DNA of 64,000 bases from Ichthyophthirius multifiliis (lineage: Eukaryota; Ciliophora; Oligohymenophorea; Hymenostomatida): the NCBI RefSeq assembly GCF_000220395.1, contig NW_004086081.1, positions 1 to 64,000 of the forward strand. The letters are read 5' to 3'. The notes beneath the pieces were generated by a model. It did not search any database. It saw only the letters and a program-made list of their open reading frames with translations, and was not told the DNA's origin. This document shows positions 37,736 to 50,840 of the stretch, piece by piece (within the stretch, counting starts at the first letter, position 1; every line of letters begins with the position of its first letter). Position numbers and translations under genes: made by a program.

Positions 37736-39774
37736 TCAATAATTAAATGTTTCTTTAAAAATTTAAGCTAATTATTTTTCTTTTGGAGTATTTTCTTAAA
37801 AATATTAAATAATTTATTAAAACAATTAATTTCTTTGATTTTCATTACAAATTTGTTTAAAGAAAATATTTAAAGCATGTTTAAAAGTACTGTCATACAT
37901 CCAAATCCTTCCTATTGAAATTTAAAAAATTGTTTTATGAATAATATCTTCATTTTATTTATCTAAATTTGCCAATTTTAATAAAAGAGCTACCAAAATT
38001 ACATTTATATTTTATTTTTAGCTCAAAGCAATTTTATAAAGAAGTTCAAGTAAATATTTTCTATTTATATTTTCAATAAATAAATTAATAAATTACAATA
38101 AATTATTCTTATTTATAAACCAGCTATCTTCTAATAAAAATCTTTCTAATAAAATTAAATAAATAGATTGTTTTTTTTCATGTAAAAATTAATATTTTAA
38201 ATTAAAATCTTATGCATTTTCTGCTTATAATTCTTTCAAATTAGCATATTATTATATTATTTTTTCCTAAAATAATTCAGGATAATCTCTATAAAATGAA
38301 AATATTTCTTTACTTTAATTTATTTGTTATTGTATTTTATCATAGATTTAACTAAATTATGGTGTATAAACAAAATTTTAATCGTGTTTTATTAATAGAT
38401 CAAACGCATACTTTTACAATATATAGCAATTATCTATTTAAATATTATTTATAAAAAAATAAAAAAATATTACTGTAATTAAAAACTCCTATCAAAGATT
38501 AAAAGAAGTCATTTTTTTCACCATTTTATTAATTAATATGTTCATTTTCTGTTACTTATTCATTTAATAAATTTATTAATTTTTTTTCATTATTTCCTCT
38601 TCTTAATATTTCGATTATTTATTTTTAAACAGTTTCATTAAAATGTTAAAAATATTCAAATAAATCTTAAAACAATTCTTTGTAACAAAAAACCATAAAA
38701 ACTATAAATAAATTATAAAAAATAAAAAATAAAAAATATAAACCTAAAAAAGATGCAATATGGCAAGATTCATTAACATCTAAATTTTAACTTTTTAATA
38801 AATATAATTTTTCATCAAAAGCGCTTTTTAAAAGCTCTTCGTTCCCTTTTGCAAATTTGATTCCATTTTTAATAAGCGAAATCTTATTATTAATTTACAA
38901 ATAATATTTTAAGCATGTCTATTTGTTTTCTTCGCATATTTTAGTCATTAATTATAATAAATTTGATAAATCATTGCTTTCAAATTTTTAAGGTTGCCAT
39001 CTGTATTCTTACTAAATAATAATACTTAATAAATTATATAAAATTTCATTATTTATATTAGTTTTTTAAATAAAATCTTTAATTAAATTATCGTCTTTAA
39101 TTATTTCATTTATAAATTCATTTTTTTCAACAATAATTTATTAAGCAACATAATTAAAACATAATTCAAATCTTAAAAAATAAATAAAAATAATATACAT
39201 AAATTTATTTATTTTTTTTAAAAAAAGGTATATATTACACTTTTTTTTCTTTGTTTTTTGAATAAATTTTTTCGTTTAAATGAATAGTTTATAAATATTT
39301 AAAAATATCTTTAACTCTATCTAAACAATGAAATAATTTTTTAATATCATTAAAAAATTTTTCAAATTAAAACAAAAGCATTCCAATTAATTGCCCTTTA
39401 AAATAAAATTCTAATTATTCTTTATCCACATTATTATAATCTACAATGGAAAAATTTAATTATTAATTATTATTTTATTCATTTTTTGTTTCTAAATTAT
39501 TTGTTTTTATTTTCTTTATTTTGATTGTTTATAATTCTCCTTCTTCTATTTCTTATCTTAACATACTACTTTTTCTCCTTTCTAAATTAATTGTGTCTTT
39601 TATTTTTATTTTTTCTTCTTTTTCATTTGCTTGAATTATTTTTTACTCTTTTTCTGTTAAAATTCTAAGTATTTTCTTTATTTTTTCTTATGATGTTTAT
39701 TATATTTTTAAATATTGATAACTTTTTAAATTATTTATAAATGTTTGTGCGTTTTCTTCGTGTAAATTATTCAT
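37736..39774 (-). CDS. All-helical repeat protein (ARM/HEAT-like), unknown function
   Basis: 621 aa from three introns (39172-39238, 38678-38743 and 38434-38473; 622 codons exactly). The first 130 residues are charged (RRKSSMLRQEIEEGELQ). Thereafter it is a succession of amphipathic helices, for example FYFKGQLIGMLLFQFEKFF, FELCFNYVAQQIIVEKN, SCHIASFLELFQDLFEYF, RKYLLELLYKIALSQKQN and NVILVALLLKLANLD. That spacing is typical of ARM/HEAT solenoids, which act as protein-protein scaffolds. No specific family was recognised. It is divergent from the KDEL-receptor-like gene. Confidence 0.65.
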
Positions 39775-40521
39775 GTTTTTATTGAAAAAAAATATATTAA
39801 TATTATTTATATAAATAAAAATATATAATAATTATATTTTTTAAAATATAAAAAATATTTAATTTATTATAAAATTATTATTTTTTTTTTTTAAGATTTT
39901 ATTTTATTAAATAAAAATCATATATTACTCTTTATAAATAATAATAGTATTTATCCAACATTTAAATTCATCAATTAAAATTATTAAATTTTTTATATTA
40001 TTATTTTAAAATTTATAAAAAGTAATTAAATAACTATACTATTTATTAAAATCATAATTTTCTTATATAACTCTAAATTCTATATTTTTATTAGAATATT
40101 TTTTTATTTTAAATAAAATTAATTTTAACTTTAAAATTCAAATATTATTAAATTATATTAATAATTTACATTTATAAAATACCTGCCTTAAATTATTCTT
40201 TTAATTTTTTAGTTTAATTTATTATATTATTTTTTTGAAATCAAATTTAAAAATAGAGTTTATAAATTTATTATAAACTAATTTAAAATAAATTAAAATA
40301 ATAGTATTTTTTCATTATAAATTTAATATACAATTTTTTTTTATTATAGTAAATTTAATCAAAATAAATAGTTGAAAAGAAAAGAAAAAAAATTACTTTT
40401 TTTTTAAAAAGAAAATTAAATTAATTTATATATATTTTGTTTTTCAATTTAATTTAAAATTAATTATTATTAAAACAAATACGTGTATTTATTTATAAAT
40501 TAAATAAAAAAGATAAAAAAA
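39775..40521. promoter_or_regulatory. Divergent intergenic region
   Basis: About 750 bp between the helical-repeat gene and the ERD2-like gene. Dense A/T tracts, no recognisable motif. Confidence 0.4.
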
Positions 40522-41448
40522 ATGAATTATTCTTTCAATTAACTTGAAACGATCAAAATAACAGATATTATGAGAGATCCTCAAAAATTTTAATAGTTTA
40601 TGAGCAAAAACAAAGTAAAAATTAAATAAAAAAATTAAAAATACAAAAAATAGAAAGAAATAATACAATGGTCCTTATTATTAATATTATCAATTATATC
40701 ATATAAATATTTTAGCTCTGGACATTTTTCATTTATATTAACTTTAAGTTCTTTAATGTAGACATTTGGATTCGGAATTCTTATTATAAAAATAAGGTAA
40801 AGTAAATCAATAGGAGGATTATCTCGGCATACAATTATATGTTATTTGATATGTTTTATATTTAGATTGTCATCAATTTTATTTTATGAAGGGTATATAC
40901 CATCAGACTCATCAGGAGAATCAATATATTTAATAAGTGAAATAATAACATTGCTATTTATAATAATATTAATGTATTAAAGTTTTAAGACATATAAATT
41001 AACATATAACAATGAGTTCGATACATATAATTATATTTATTTTGTAATTCCTACTTTTATTATTGCTTGCTTGTTTCATCCAAGCCTTAATATTGCTATT
41101 TATTCGAATATTTTTTGGACTTTTGCACTGTATTTAGAATGCGTAGCTATACTTCCTTAATTAAATCTTTTCTAAAAAACTGGGGGAGAAATTGAGACTT
41201 ATACTTCTCATTATGTCGCATCTTAGGGATTATCAAGGATAATGTAATTTATATTTTGGATATTTAGTTTTTAAGAATTAAATGGAGAATCTAAGTAAGG
41301 TAGTATTTCAATTACACCTAGTTATGCAGGATATTTTGTACTTTTTTCATAAGTTGCTTAGATTTTACTAATGGGAGATTTTTTCTATTATTATTTGAAG
41401 AGTATATAGACAGGAATTCCTTTAACTTTACCAACTTACGTTATTTGA
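40522..41448 (+). CDS. ER lumen protein-retaining receptor (KDEL receptor) family
   Basis: Multi-pass membrane protein of the ERD2 family, which returns escaped ER proteins from the Golgi. Signatures are LYLECVAILPQLNLFQKTGG, a TYTSHYVASQGLSRI loop, and GDFFYYYLKSI near the C-terminus, all in the positions seen in KDEL receptors. Length is 295 aa against about 212 for the classical receptor. The extra sequence is an N-terminal hydrophilic stretch (MNYSFNQLETIKITDIMRDP) and longer loops, as in the extended ERD2-like subgroup. One 39-nt intron (40615-40653) leaves 296 codons exactly. Convergent with the glycerate kinase gene. Confidence 0.85.
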
Positions 41449-41694
41449 AATTGATTTTATTATTAGTTTTGTTTATTTGTATTTATATATTAATTTTAAT
41501 TCCTTTATATAAATTTTAATTAAATATTATAAATAATTGAGTATATAGTTATTTTTTTTTCTTAAATGATTTATTTTTGTAAATTTATATATATAAAATA
41601 TAATTACATATATTTATTACTTTAAATCTTTTAAAAAATAATAGTAATTTTGGTTTATTATAATATAAATTTTATATAAAAAAAATCATTAAAA

Positions 41695-42728
41695 TCATTA
41701 TTATAATTCTTAAATTCCAGTAATGAAATGTTCCAAATTTAAAAGAACTACTAAATCATATTTTTAATTATTAAACAATTTCTGAATATAAATTTCAGGA
41801 TGAATTGCTTTCCAAAAAAAGTCGACAAATTTATCGATTTCTTCATCATTCATTCCTTATCCTTTTTCTAAAATCATCTTTTTTTCAGCTTATTTTCTCC
41901 ATATTCTACTATATTCAAATGTTATTGGACTTAATACAACTTAAGAATCAATGTATTTCCACAAAATTTCATATTTTTTTAAATTTCTCTACAATCTTCT
42001 GCGAATTTCATATCATTCTCATCTTATAATGGCTTTAAATACCTTAATTCAGTTCCAGATCCTTATAAGCCAACAAACCAGCCTTCAAAAAGGACTAAAT
42101 CAGGGATTTTTTCCCATTTTTCGAACCCAACTCTATCCCCTTTTCCTTCCTACACAGACTTATCAAATATAGGAACTTCTATAGGGACCTTTCCTTGTTC
42201 TAAACTTTCCAAAACTTATTTTAGTAATTAATTATCATGAGTCCCTGGAGGTCCTCTATATAAAAACCTATTATCTTTTTCAAAAAGAAGTTATCTTTCT
42301 TCTAAAGTTAAATAAAAATCATCAATAGAAAACACTTAAATTGATAAATTTTCATTTTCGCCTAATTTTTTTATCAGTTTTGTAAATGTGGTTTTTCCTG
42401 CACCTTGAACACCTAAAATTCCAGAGATAAATGGTTTTTTTGGAGTTTTTTTTGATTTCATATATTCATAATAAGGAAGTACATAATAAAAATATGCTTG
42501 TAAAAGTTATTATATATTAATATTATTTTTATATGAAAATTAAATTAATTCTTATTAAAATTATTAAGTCTTTTAAATGTATTTTTATACTTGTTCTTGT
42601 ATTTCATTTTCTGTTTTTAATTTGGATAAACCAAAAGGGACATCTTAATTTAATATTTTTAAATTTTCATTTAAAAATTTATTGTTTTTAACTTCTTTTA
42701 AAATGATTTGTTATATTTTTTTAGACAT
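41695..42728 (-). CDS. Glycerate 3-kinase-like P-loop kinase (GLYK/Tda10 type)
   Basis: Phosphotransferase of the uridine-kinase-like P-loop superfamily. Motifs in order: GILGVQGAGKTT (Walker A), FSIDDFYLT, FLYRGPPGTHD, VPIFDKSVQEGKGDR, LVLFEGWFVG, FEYSRIWRKQAEKKM and KGQGMNDEEIDKFVD. Plant GLYK phosphorylates D-glycerate; the substrate of the yeast homologue Tda10 is unsettled, so the substrate here is inferred. The observed 1034 nt are one short of a multiple of three. Adding one A to the coding-strand A7 run (T7 at 41974-41980) joins the two halves and gives 344 aa. Apparent plus-strand ORFs here are shadows. Confidence 0.85.
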
Positions 42729-42840
42729 TTTTTTTATAGAATTAACAAATATTAAGTATATATAAATATAATAAAAATAAATATAAAAAAATAAATATAC
42801 TTAATAAAATTTAAAAAAAAAGAAATAATTTATCAAAAAA

Positions 42841-44645
42841 ATGTAAAAAATAGAGCAAATATATGATTATTCAAATAAACCATGTCCTAGAATAGGAAAA
42901 GATAAAATAATAATAAATAAATAATAAGTAGAATTAATAAAAAGTTTCGAAGATATAACTTTAGATCAATTTTAGTATATATTTGGATTATCACCTTAGA
43001 ATTAAAACCAACAAAACTAAATACCAAAAATCGCTAAAAAAGAAAACTTAAATAATATTATTTATTTCCAAAATCGACTTTTTGAATAAAATTTTGATTC
43101 TAATTTTAATTCTAAAATAAAAGTTAATATTCTTAGTCCTGATTAATAAAACATATAGGAAAACTTTTTTTAAAAATAGGAATTTTCAAAATCTTAAATA
43201 CAAACTTTTTAAAAAACTATGGATAAAAATTAATTTCAAAAAAAAATTTCTTTTAATATTAATTTTATAAAATAAGGTCTTTTTTGTAATTAAAAATACC
43301 TTTTTTAATTCTTTTATGCCTTTATTCTATATTATTTCCTTTAATTTCTTATTTATTAATACAATCTTTACTGGACTATCCGTTTATTATTTATATATTT
43401 GCCTCAATTTTTTTATGGATTGTCTTTTTGTTTTTATAGATGATACACTTTCTTTAAATGAAAAAAAGAAATGTAAAAAAGAATACTTTTTATTTTTATA
43501 ATAAAAATAAAAGTAAAGAAAAATCTGATAAAATGACACTTTTTATTTAAATCTTTACAAAATTTTTAATAAAGACATTTTTAAATTTTATTTTTTTTGG
43601 TTTTTTATATTCTTTTATAATCGAAAATTATATAATAAAGCCTTTATATTACTAATATAATGAATCATTTCTCTTTTTAATTACTAAATTTTTTTTTAGA
43701 ACATTATTTTTATTTCTAATAAATGCTATAAATTATTTTTTCTTAAATTCTGAAGTTAAAAAAGCATAGAAAATTATAAATTTGTAATAAACCTTTAATG
43801 AAAAAGGCATTTATTTTTAGAAAATGTACTTGGAGTTTATCATTGATATAAAATAAGGGAAAAAAAATGTTGAATAAATAGAAAAAAAAGATATTATTTA
43901 ATTAAAATATACAGGATATATTATTTTTTGGTCAAGTATTTAATTCTAAGATATAATTATATTAAATAAAAGGTTCTTAATAAATATTTTAATGCTTATT
44001 TTATTCAATATTTTTAATATTTTTGTTTATTATATACGTTTTTTGGCATTTTTTATACTCTTTATTGAATTTGTAATATTTATTTTTAGATTTTAGAAAT
44101 ATTATAACAATGTTTTTTAATAATTAAACATTATTAATATGAGTGTAATGTTAAAAATGATTGTTTTGATTTTGAAAGATGATATTTTTTACTTAATTTT
44201 GTTTTTGGTTTTTAAAATTCTTTTACTTTTTATAACTCTATGTTTCTTATTTTGGACTTAAATAAAGAAAAAACAGGATGTATAATATTATTTATATAAG
44301 TAAAAATATACATATATGTTTTTTTATTTATAGTAAAAAAAATTATATATATATATATTTATAAAAAAATAGACTTTTAAATTAAAGTAAAATATTATTG
44401 GATTTCTTTTAATAGAAACTAAAAGTTAAATAGGATTTATTCTTTTATTATTTGTTATTAAGAAATTATAATTTAAATATATTTATTATATATTAATAAT
44501 GGAATTCTTATTATATTTAATTATTAAAATAAATCTTGTAGATTAAGTGGCACTTTCTAAATTAAAAATCGGTTTAAATATGCTAACTTTTTATGTATAT
44601 TTTTTCTTTAGCTGGTATTTTAATTTATTTATATATAATAAATGA
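42841..44645 (+). CDS. Multi-pass membrane protein, unknown family
   Basis: Starts MQKIEQIYDYSNKPCPRIGK. The first 130 residues are hydrophilic and Gln/Asn-rich. Then come paired hydrophobic helices (YLFQFFYAFILYYFLQFLIY; LIKTFLNFIFFGFLYSFII; TKFFFRTLFLFLINAINYFF), a charged loop and several more helices ending FYVYFFFSWYFNLFIYNK. The two halves join only if one T is added near the T5 run at 43431-43435; the stop at 44643 is then in frame. An additional 3n intron is likely between about 44279 and 44410, where the translation is low complexity. No family was recognised. Confidence 0.55.
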
Positions 44646-44753
44646 AAAATAATAATTAATTATATATTTTATATAAAAAATAAATAAAATATTTTTCAAT
44701 TTATCATAATATTCCTATTAATTAATTATTCTCTTAATAAAAAAATTTCGAAT

Positions 44754-45715
44754 TCAGTTTATAATAAATCTTTTTTTTAATTTTTAATATTTCTTATTTT
44801 ATTTCTTCTTATCCTATAGTTAATTTTACTAACTCTTTTTCTTATTCTTTTAATCTTTTTTCAATTGATTTTAGCTTCTTTTTTAATTTCGTTAGTCTTT
44901 TTTCATTTTTCTTTTTTATTTTGCTAATTGTCTAATCTCTTCTTTTGCTATTTTTATTTCTTTATTTATTTCGTCTTTCTCTTACTATATTTAAATCTCA
45001 TTTAAACTTTATTTTAATTTTTCTTAATTTTTTATTTTTTCTTATAATATATATTGTTCATTTTCATCTTGTATTTTATTTTTTAATTTTATGTATTTTT
45101 ATTTTCTTAAACTTATTAATTAAATTATTCTAGTAATTGAATATTTTTCTCATTTTATTAATATATTAATAACTATTCTTTATCTTTATCTTTTATATCT
45201 TCTTCTGGATTTATTTAGTTTAGATTTTGATATAAAGTTAAATTATTATTCTAAATAGAGTTAATTTTTTAATCAATAATTTAATCGAAGATTTCTATAT
45301 CTTATTAAGATTATTTTATTTATTAAAATTCTACTAAAACCCCGTTTTCTAAAGAGTTTTTGATTAAAATAAGTAATTCTTTTTTTTCAAAATAACATTA
45401 TTTTTTAATAAGGCAATTTTCTTTTTTTTATAAATGATATTCTTTGACTAAAAGAAGTATTTCTTATTATTTTAAAGTGTCTATTTTTTATAAAATACGT
45501 TTTTTACTTCTAACTAATATAATTTCACGTTTATATATAAACTCTTTTTGTAAATCTAAACACTTATCTTTTTATAACAATTCATAACATTTTTCTATTA
45601 AAGATTTTTATTTTATTTTCAAATTTAAATATTCATTCAAGCTATCTATTATTTATTCACTTGTTTAAACTGTTATAATTTATTCAAATATTTAATCAAG
45701 ATTATTTATAGGCAT
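44754..45715 (-). CDS. Coiled-coil protein, unknown function (about 320 aa)
   Basis: Starts MPINNLDQIFEQIITVQTSE and consists almost wholly of charged heptad-like helices (QKEFIYKREIILVRSK, KDEINKEIKIAKEEIRQLAK), with a short Asn/Pro-containing break around residue 190. The C-terminus is Lys/Gln-rich. The raw length is 962 nt, one short of 321 codons. One extra A in the A6 run on the coding strand (T6 at 45079-45084) joins the two coding frames. A structural or cytoskeletal role is a guess. Converges with the membrane-protein gene, 108 bp between stops. Confidence 0.6.
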
Positions 45716-46445
45716 TTATATTTCTATTTTATTTTTATTTTTATTTTTTGAATTAATTTTTTAATTTATTTTGTTGCTTTTAATTTTTTTTTATATTTTT
45801 AATAAATCTCACAAATTATTTTTATGAAGATTAAAATGATAATAATATTTTTTTTTTTAATAAGGTTTTTATTTTATTTTTTTGTTAAACTATTAATTTC
45901 TTTTTAATAATAATTTTTATTAACTTTTTGTTTATTCTAATATATTATTAATAAATATTTAATATATTATTATTAATTGTTCTCATGTTTTTTTATATAT
46001 TTTTCTGTTATTTTTTTTATTAAAACTAAATGCTTATTATGTTTTTTTGTTTTTTTTTAAAAAAAAACATAAAAATAAATTAATTTATAAAAAGTATAAA
46101 TATATGTACTTATTTTAATTATTCAATCTTTAAAAAAATTAAATGTTTTATTTTAAATTCTCGAAAGAGAATAAAAATTAATTAAAAAAACAAAAAAACA
46201 GATTTTTACAAAATTTTAAAATATGAATGGTTTTCAAATTAAAAAATCATAAATAAATTAAAATATATTAATATTATTTATAACTAACAATTATAATTAA
46301 AAAAGAAAAAATTAATAATAAACAATAAAAAAACTAAACAAAAATAATAATAAAAACTAAGGAAAACAAAAATGGTACAAAAAACATTAACTTTTATAAA
46401 AATAAATATTTAATTTATATTAATGAATATTTATAATTAAATAAT
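45716..46445. promoter_or_regulatory. Divergent intergenic region
   Basis: About 730 bp between the coiled-coil gene and the E2 gene. Contains an A9/T-tract cluster near 46056-46068 and no recognisable motif. Confidence 0.4.
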
Positions 46446-47425
46446 ATGCAATTTTTATAAACATAAATATTCTAAATATTAATTTAAAGAATCCGAAAAT
46501 AACTCTATTAATTTCTAAGTAAATAACATAATTAAAACAGAAAAATCCTGAAGGTATTTTAATTTATAAATGAATAATACTAAGATAAAAAAAAAAATTT
46601 ATTATAAATAAATAAAAAAGGAATAAATATAATTATAAATGATGTAGATATTTATGATATTTAAGCTGATATTATAGGTCCAGGTAAAAAATAAAATTCT
46701 TATATAGAATATATAAAAATTAAATAGTTTAAACTCCTTATGAAGGTGGATTTTTCAGATGTAAATTAGTTATTCCATAAGACTTTCCGAAATTTCCTCC
46801 AAAAGGATTCTTTCATACGAAAATAGCACATCCAAATGTATCTGAAAAAGGAGAAATATGTGTAAACACTTTAAAAAAAGATTGGAATCCATTAAATTGG
46901 TCATTTTAAAATATATTTGAAGTAAATAATATTTAAAAATTAAAAAGCAAAATTAATAAAGGTTATAAAATGCTTATTAATTGTTCCTTTTCCTGAAAGT
47001 GCTTTAAATGAAGAAGTAGGAAAACTTTTTATGGAAGATTATGAAGGATACTTTAAATATGCGAAACTAATGACAGAATTACATGCTAAGCCTAAACAAT
47101 ATAAATAATATATAGAAAAAGAAGTTATTTTTTAATTATATAATAATTAAATTATAAATAATATATAGTAAAGTGAAGACAATAATGATGATTTATAAAA
47201 ATATAATTAGCAAAAAATAATTAAAAATGATGTAAAAGTGACATAATAATAAATTAATAAAACTTAAAATTAAGAAAATTTAAAATATTAAAATAATAAT
47301 AACAGTTTTACGTAAGGCAACCCAGAAGAACCTTTAAGCAGTTTAACAAAAAATTAGTAATAATAATAATAAATTTAATAATAATTGTTATAAATAAATC
47401 AGACAATACAATAAAAGTAAACAAC

Positions 47426-47485
<60 letters not shown>

Positions 47486-47627
47486 GCATAATTTTTTATT
47501 AAATCTTACTTTTAATAATTATTCAAGTATTTATAAAGTTAAAGTAAATTGCCATAATATTAATCTTTAAAATTCTTAGATTGGAAGAAAGGAAATAGAA
47601 CGGAAAAAATGGTTAAAAAGATTATGA
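46446..47627 (+). CDS. UBE2S: Ubiquitin-conjugating enzyme E2, UBE2S type (APC/C chain elongation)
   Basis: E2 fold with [20 protein letters not shown], then [25 protein letters not shown] and the catalytic Cys in [16 protein letters not shown]2S-diagnostic [20 protein letters not shown] and [10 protein letters not shown] follow. After the UBC domain come Gln-rich sequence with 19 consecutive TAA codons and a basic terminus ending KKWLKRL, close to the LRRL tail by which UBE2S docks on the APC/C. UBE2S extends Lys11-linked chains. Introns are 46554-46620, 46684-46727 and 46922-46961. The start at 46446 requires one extra T (T5 at 46452-46456); the total is then exactly 344 codons, but the first 15 residues are uncertain. 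Confidence 0.88.
47427..47483 (+). repeat. (TAA)19 microsatellite encoding poly-Gln in UBE2S
   Basis: Nineteen uninterrupted TAA codons in the C-terminal extension of the E2, flanked by shorter TAA/TAG clusters (for example 47354-47390). Confidence 0.9.
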
Positions 47628-48837
47628 TTTTAATTTATTATTATTTTTTATTAAAAAAATATTTGTGGTTAATATAATATTATTATTTTTTATTATTTTT
47701 TTTATAATAAAAAAATAATTTATTTGAATTATAAAATAAATTAATATAAAAAAATGTATATTATTGCATCAATATGATATTTAATTACAAATAGTCAATT
47801 AAAATTTTCTAAAGTAAAAAATTTATTTCTTTTTTCAAAGATAAATGATTATATATGCTTTATATAAAATAGTTAAATATATTTTATTTAATTATTATTT
47901 AAAAAAAAAAAAAAATATTTAAAAAGTTAGTCAATTATTATATAATATTTCTGCTAAATAATTAAAATGTAATTCTCTTTTTTGGTTTTTTAAATAATTT
48001 TTTTTTATTTTTTTATCTAAATTTTAAAACTCTTCTCCTCAATATAAAAATTAATTTAGAAAATTAAATAAGCTTAATTTATTATTAAAACATGAAGAAA
48101 CTTAGTTATTTTAGGAAATATTTTTAATATAAAAAATATTCTATTTTCTGAATATTTATTGATAAAAATCTTTATTTATCAAATATAAGTTTCTTAATAC
48201 GGCCTAATATTTAATATAAATAATTTTGTTTCTATAGTCTTTGCTAATTTTATTCAAAATAAATTTGAGAAGATTAAATAAACTCTAATAACAGGTTGAC
48301 AAAAATCTAAATAAAAAAGAAAATAGAAAGTTCCTATTATGCATACTGATTTACCCTTTAAAAATTTTTGTTTTGTTTATTATTTAATACTTAATAATGA
48401 TATTTAAAATATTTTAATTAAGCAGATAATTAATTTTATAATGCCCTGAATAAAATAAATTAAAAATATTAAAATAAAATTTAAAATAAATAATTATTCT
48501 AGTATATTATCTTCTTAGAATAAAATAACTTTATTAATTATACTTAATTTTATAAAATAAATTTAAATTTTAGATATATTCAATGTAATAAATTGATAAA
48601 ACTAAATAATTATGCTATTTTTGTTATTTTTGTATTTTGCAATAATTTATTTAATAAATAATATTTTTATTTATTACTTACTAAAAAATAATTAATTTAT
48701 TTTAAAATTTAATGTAATGCAATATATAATTAAATTAAAATAATTTTATATATAAAAGAGATTTTATAACAGATTAATTTAATTATAAATTAATAGATGA
48801 ATTTTTTTTATATTTTAACAGTATATAATTTAGATTT
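47628..48837. other. 1.2-kb convergent intergenic region
   Basis: Between the 3' ends of the E2 and TTLL genes. No protein-like frame was seen; some patches (about 48040-48060, 48290-48360) are less AT-rich but match nothing recognised. Confidence 0.4.
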
Positions 48838-50655
48838 TCATATTTATCCTAATAACTCCCTATTAAATTAATTAAAAATAAAAATATAATATGGTTATAA
48901 AATAACAAAAATAGTTAATATATTACCATAAGTTTTCATAACTTAAATAATTGAAAACATTAAATTCATTCGGATAGCAATTAAAAGTTTCTTAAAAAAT
49001 AAAATGCAAATAAAAACCGAATTAAATAAATATTTACTTGAAGGAAATACTTTATCTATAGTAATTCTAAACATATCATCTTCAAAAAAAAAACAAAATA
49101 AGTAAAAAAGTAAAAATAAATAATGAAAGAAATTACTTAACATCCTTGGTATTAATTTCTTTAAAATTTCATTTGATAATTCTAAACAAGGATTTGTATT
49201 AGCTTCAATAAGAAGAACTTAGCCTTACTTAGTTACCATAAAATCATATCCAATTAATTCAAAAGTGAATTTTTTATTTTTTTTAACAATCTTTCTTTTT
49301 ACAGAATTGATAGTAAGTTTAATAAGACTATTAATTTATTTTAGAATGTCAATTAAAGAAAATTCTTAAGAATCAGTCTATAAAATTTCATCTAAATTTT
49401 AAAAAGAAATTATATTTCCATTTTCAAATTTTTCATAATTTACACCGTTTTTTTGAATCGCATTATTTGTTAAATGAATATATTAATTATTTAAATTGTG
49501 TGATCTTAAACTGAATATTTCACTACTTAGTCGACAGTAACCTTCTCTAAAAATATTAAATAAAAAATAAAATAAAAATTTTAACTTGAAAATATAATAT
49601 TTTTAATCTTAATCTATCAAAACCCAAGTCCTGATATCGAATTTTCGATTATTAATAAGAAAAGGATTTTCAATGTATTTTTGTAATATTATTGTTTTTG
49701 GAATAGTATTTAAATTGCTTAATTAAATTCTTTTTTTTATTTTTTTCATCATCACTTTATCTTGTTTTTATTTTTTGAAGTTTTTATTCATATATTTCTA
49801 TTATATTAGTTTAAATTTTAGAAAATGTTTCTTTCAATACTTAATATCTACCAAAAGGTAATAATAAAACAAATAATTATCTTATAGATTTAAATAAATG
49901 GATGCCTTATCCTCTATTTAAATCATCAGGTTTTTAAATCCATATATTTTTTGTTTTTTAGTTTTCCTCTTATTATTTAAAATATTAAATAAATGTCAAA
50001 ATATCTTATTAATAGTTTTCACTTTCAACATTTAATAAGAATGTTTTAGGTACATATTTTTCTAATAATTATTCACTTTTTAAATATATAGACATATTTT
50101 GGAAAAGCTTACTTTTACATGTTAACTCTTAATGATTTTCGATATGATTTACCATTTATTTATTTCTTTATTGTATTGAAAGATCATCAAATCTTATATT
50201 TATACTTGTTGGTTTCCATCTTATAATTTTTTTTTTTTTTTTTTTAAATAATTTTTTTTTTTTTTTACCTAAAATTATATTAACTTGTTATTTCTTTTGC
50301 TTAAACCCACCAAGGTCTTTTGCTTAAAACATAAGAAACTAATTCTTAATTATTACCTTTTTCTACAATATACTATTTATTTATTTTTTTCGTGTTTTTT
50401 TTTTTATTTATTTTTTACAGTTAGTTAGTATTTAAATAGAGGAACCATTGATAAATTTTCAATTGTTGAATTGTGTTCATAAAATAATATTTTTTGGGTA
50501 CTTTGCCTTTATTATTTTTCTTTTATAGTTGTTTTTGAATAACTTGTAGTATATGAAATTTGATTAATTTTTTAGCTAGTCTCATTTTAATTAGAATATT
50601 TGGAATTTTGTTTAAATTATATATTGTTAGGACTTTTTTTGATATTAACTAACAT
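48838..50655 (-). CDS. Tubulin-tyrosine-ligase-like enzyme (tubulin glutamylase/glycylase family)
   Basis: ATP-grasp enzyme that adds amino acids to tubulin tails in cilia and other microtubules. TTLL signatures in order: YIVEKGNNQELVSYVLSKR, RPWW, NIWIQKPDDLNRGQGIHLF, QKYIENPFLINNRKFDIR, TWVLI, HLTNNAIQ, FELIGYDFMV and LLIEANTNPCLE. The metal/ATP residues in LLIEANTNP are intact. Five introns: 50373-50418, 50220-50268, 49547-49585, 49080-49136 and 48991-49037. The exon sum is 1580 nt; adding one A in the coding-strand A8 run (T8 at 49731-49738) gives 527 codons and fuses the two frames. Which TTLL subgroup, and so which modification, is not decided. Confidence 0.9.
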
Positions 50656-50840
50656 TTTTTATCTTTTTTTTTAGTGGCTTATATTAAATTAAATTTAATT
50701 AGTTTTTTTTTTTTTTTTTTCAATAATAATAAATTAAAATATTTATTCTTTTTTTATTTTTATTTTTTAATTTAACAAAAAAAATTAAAAATAGAATTTT
50801 TTTTCTAAAATAAATAAAATAAAAAATATATATATTTTTT

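Noticed and set aside
41805-42172. Plus-strand Phe/Ile-rich ORFs
   Set aside because: Antisense shadows of the glycerate kinase gene.
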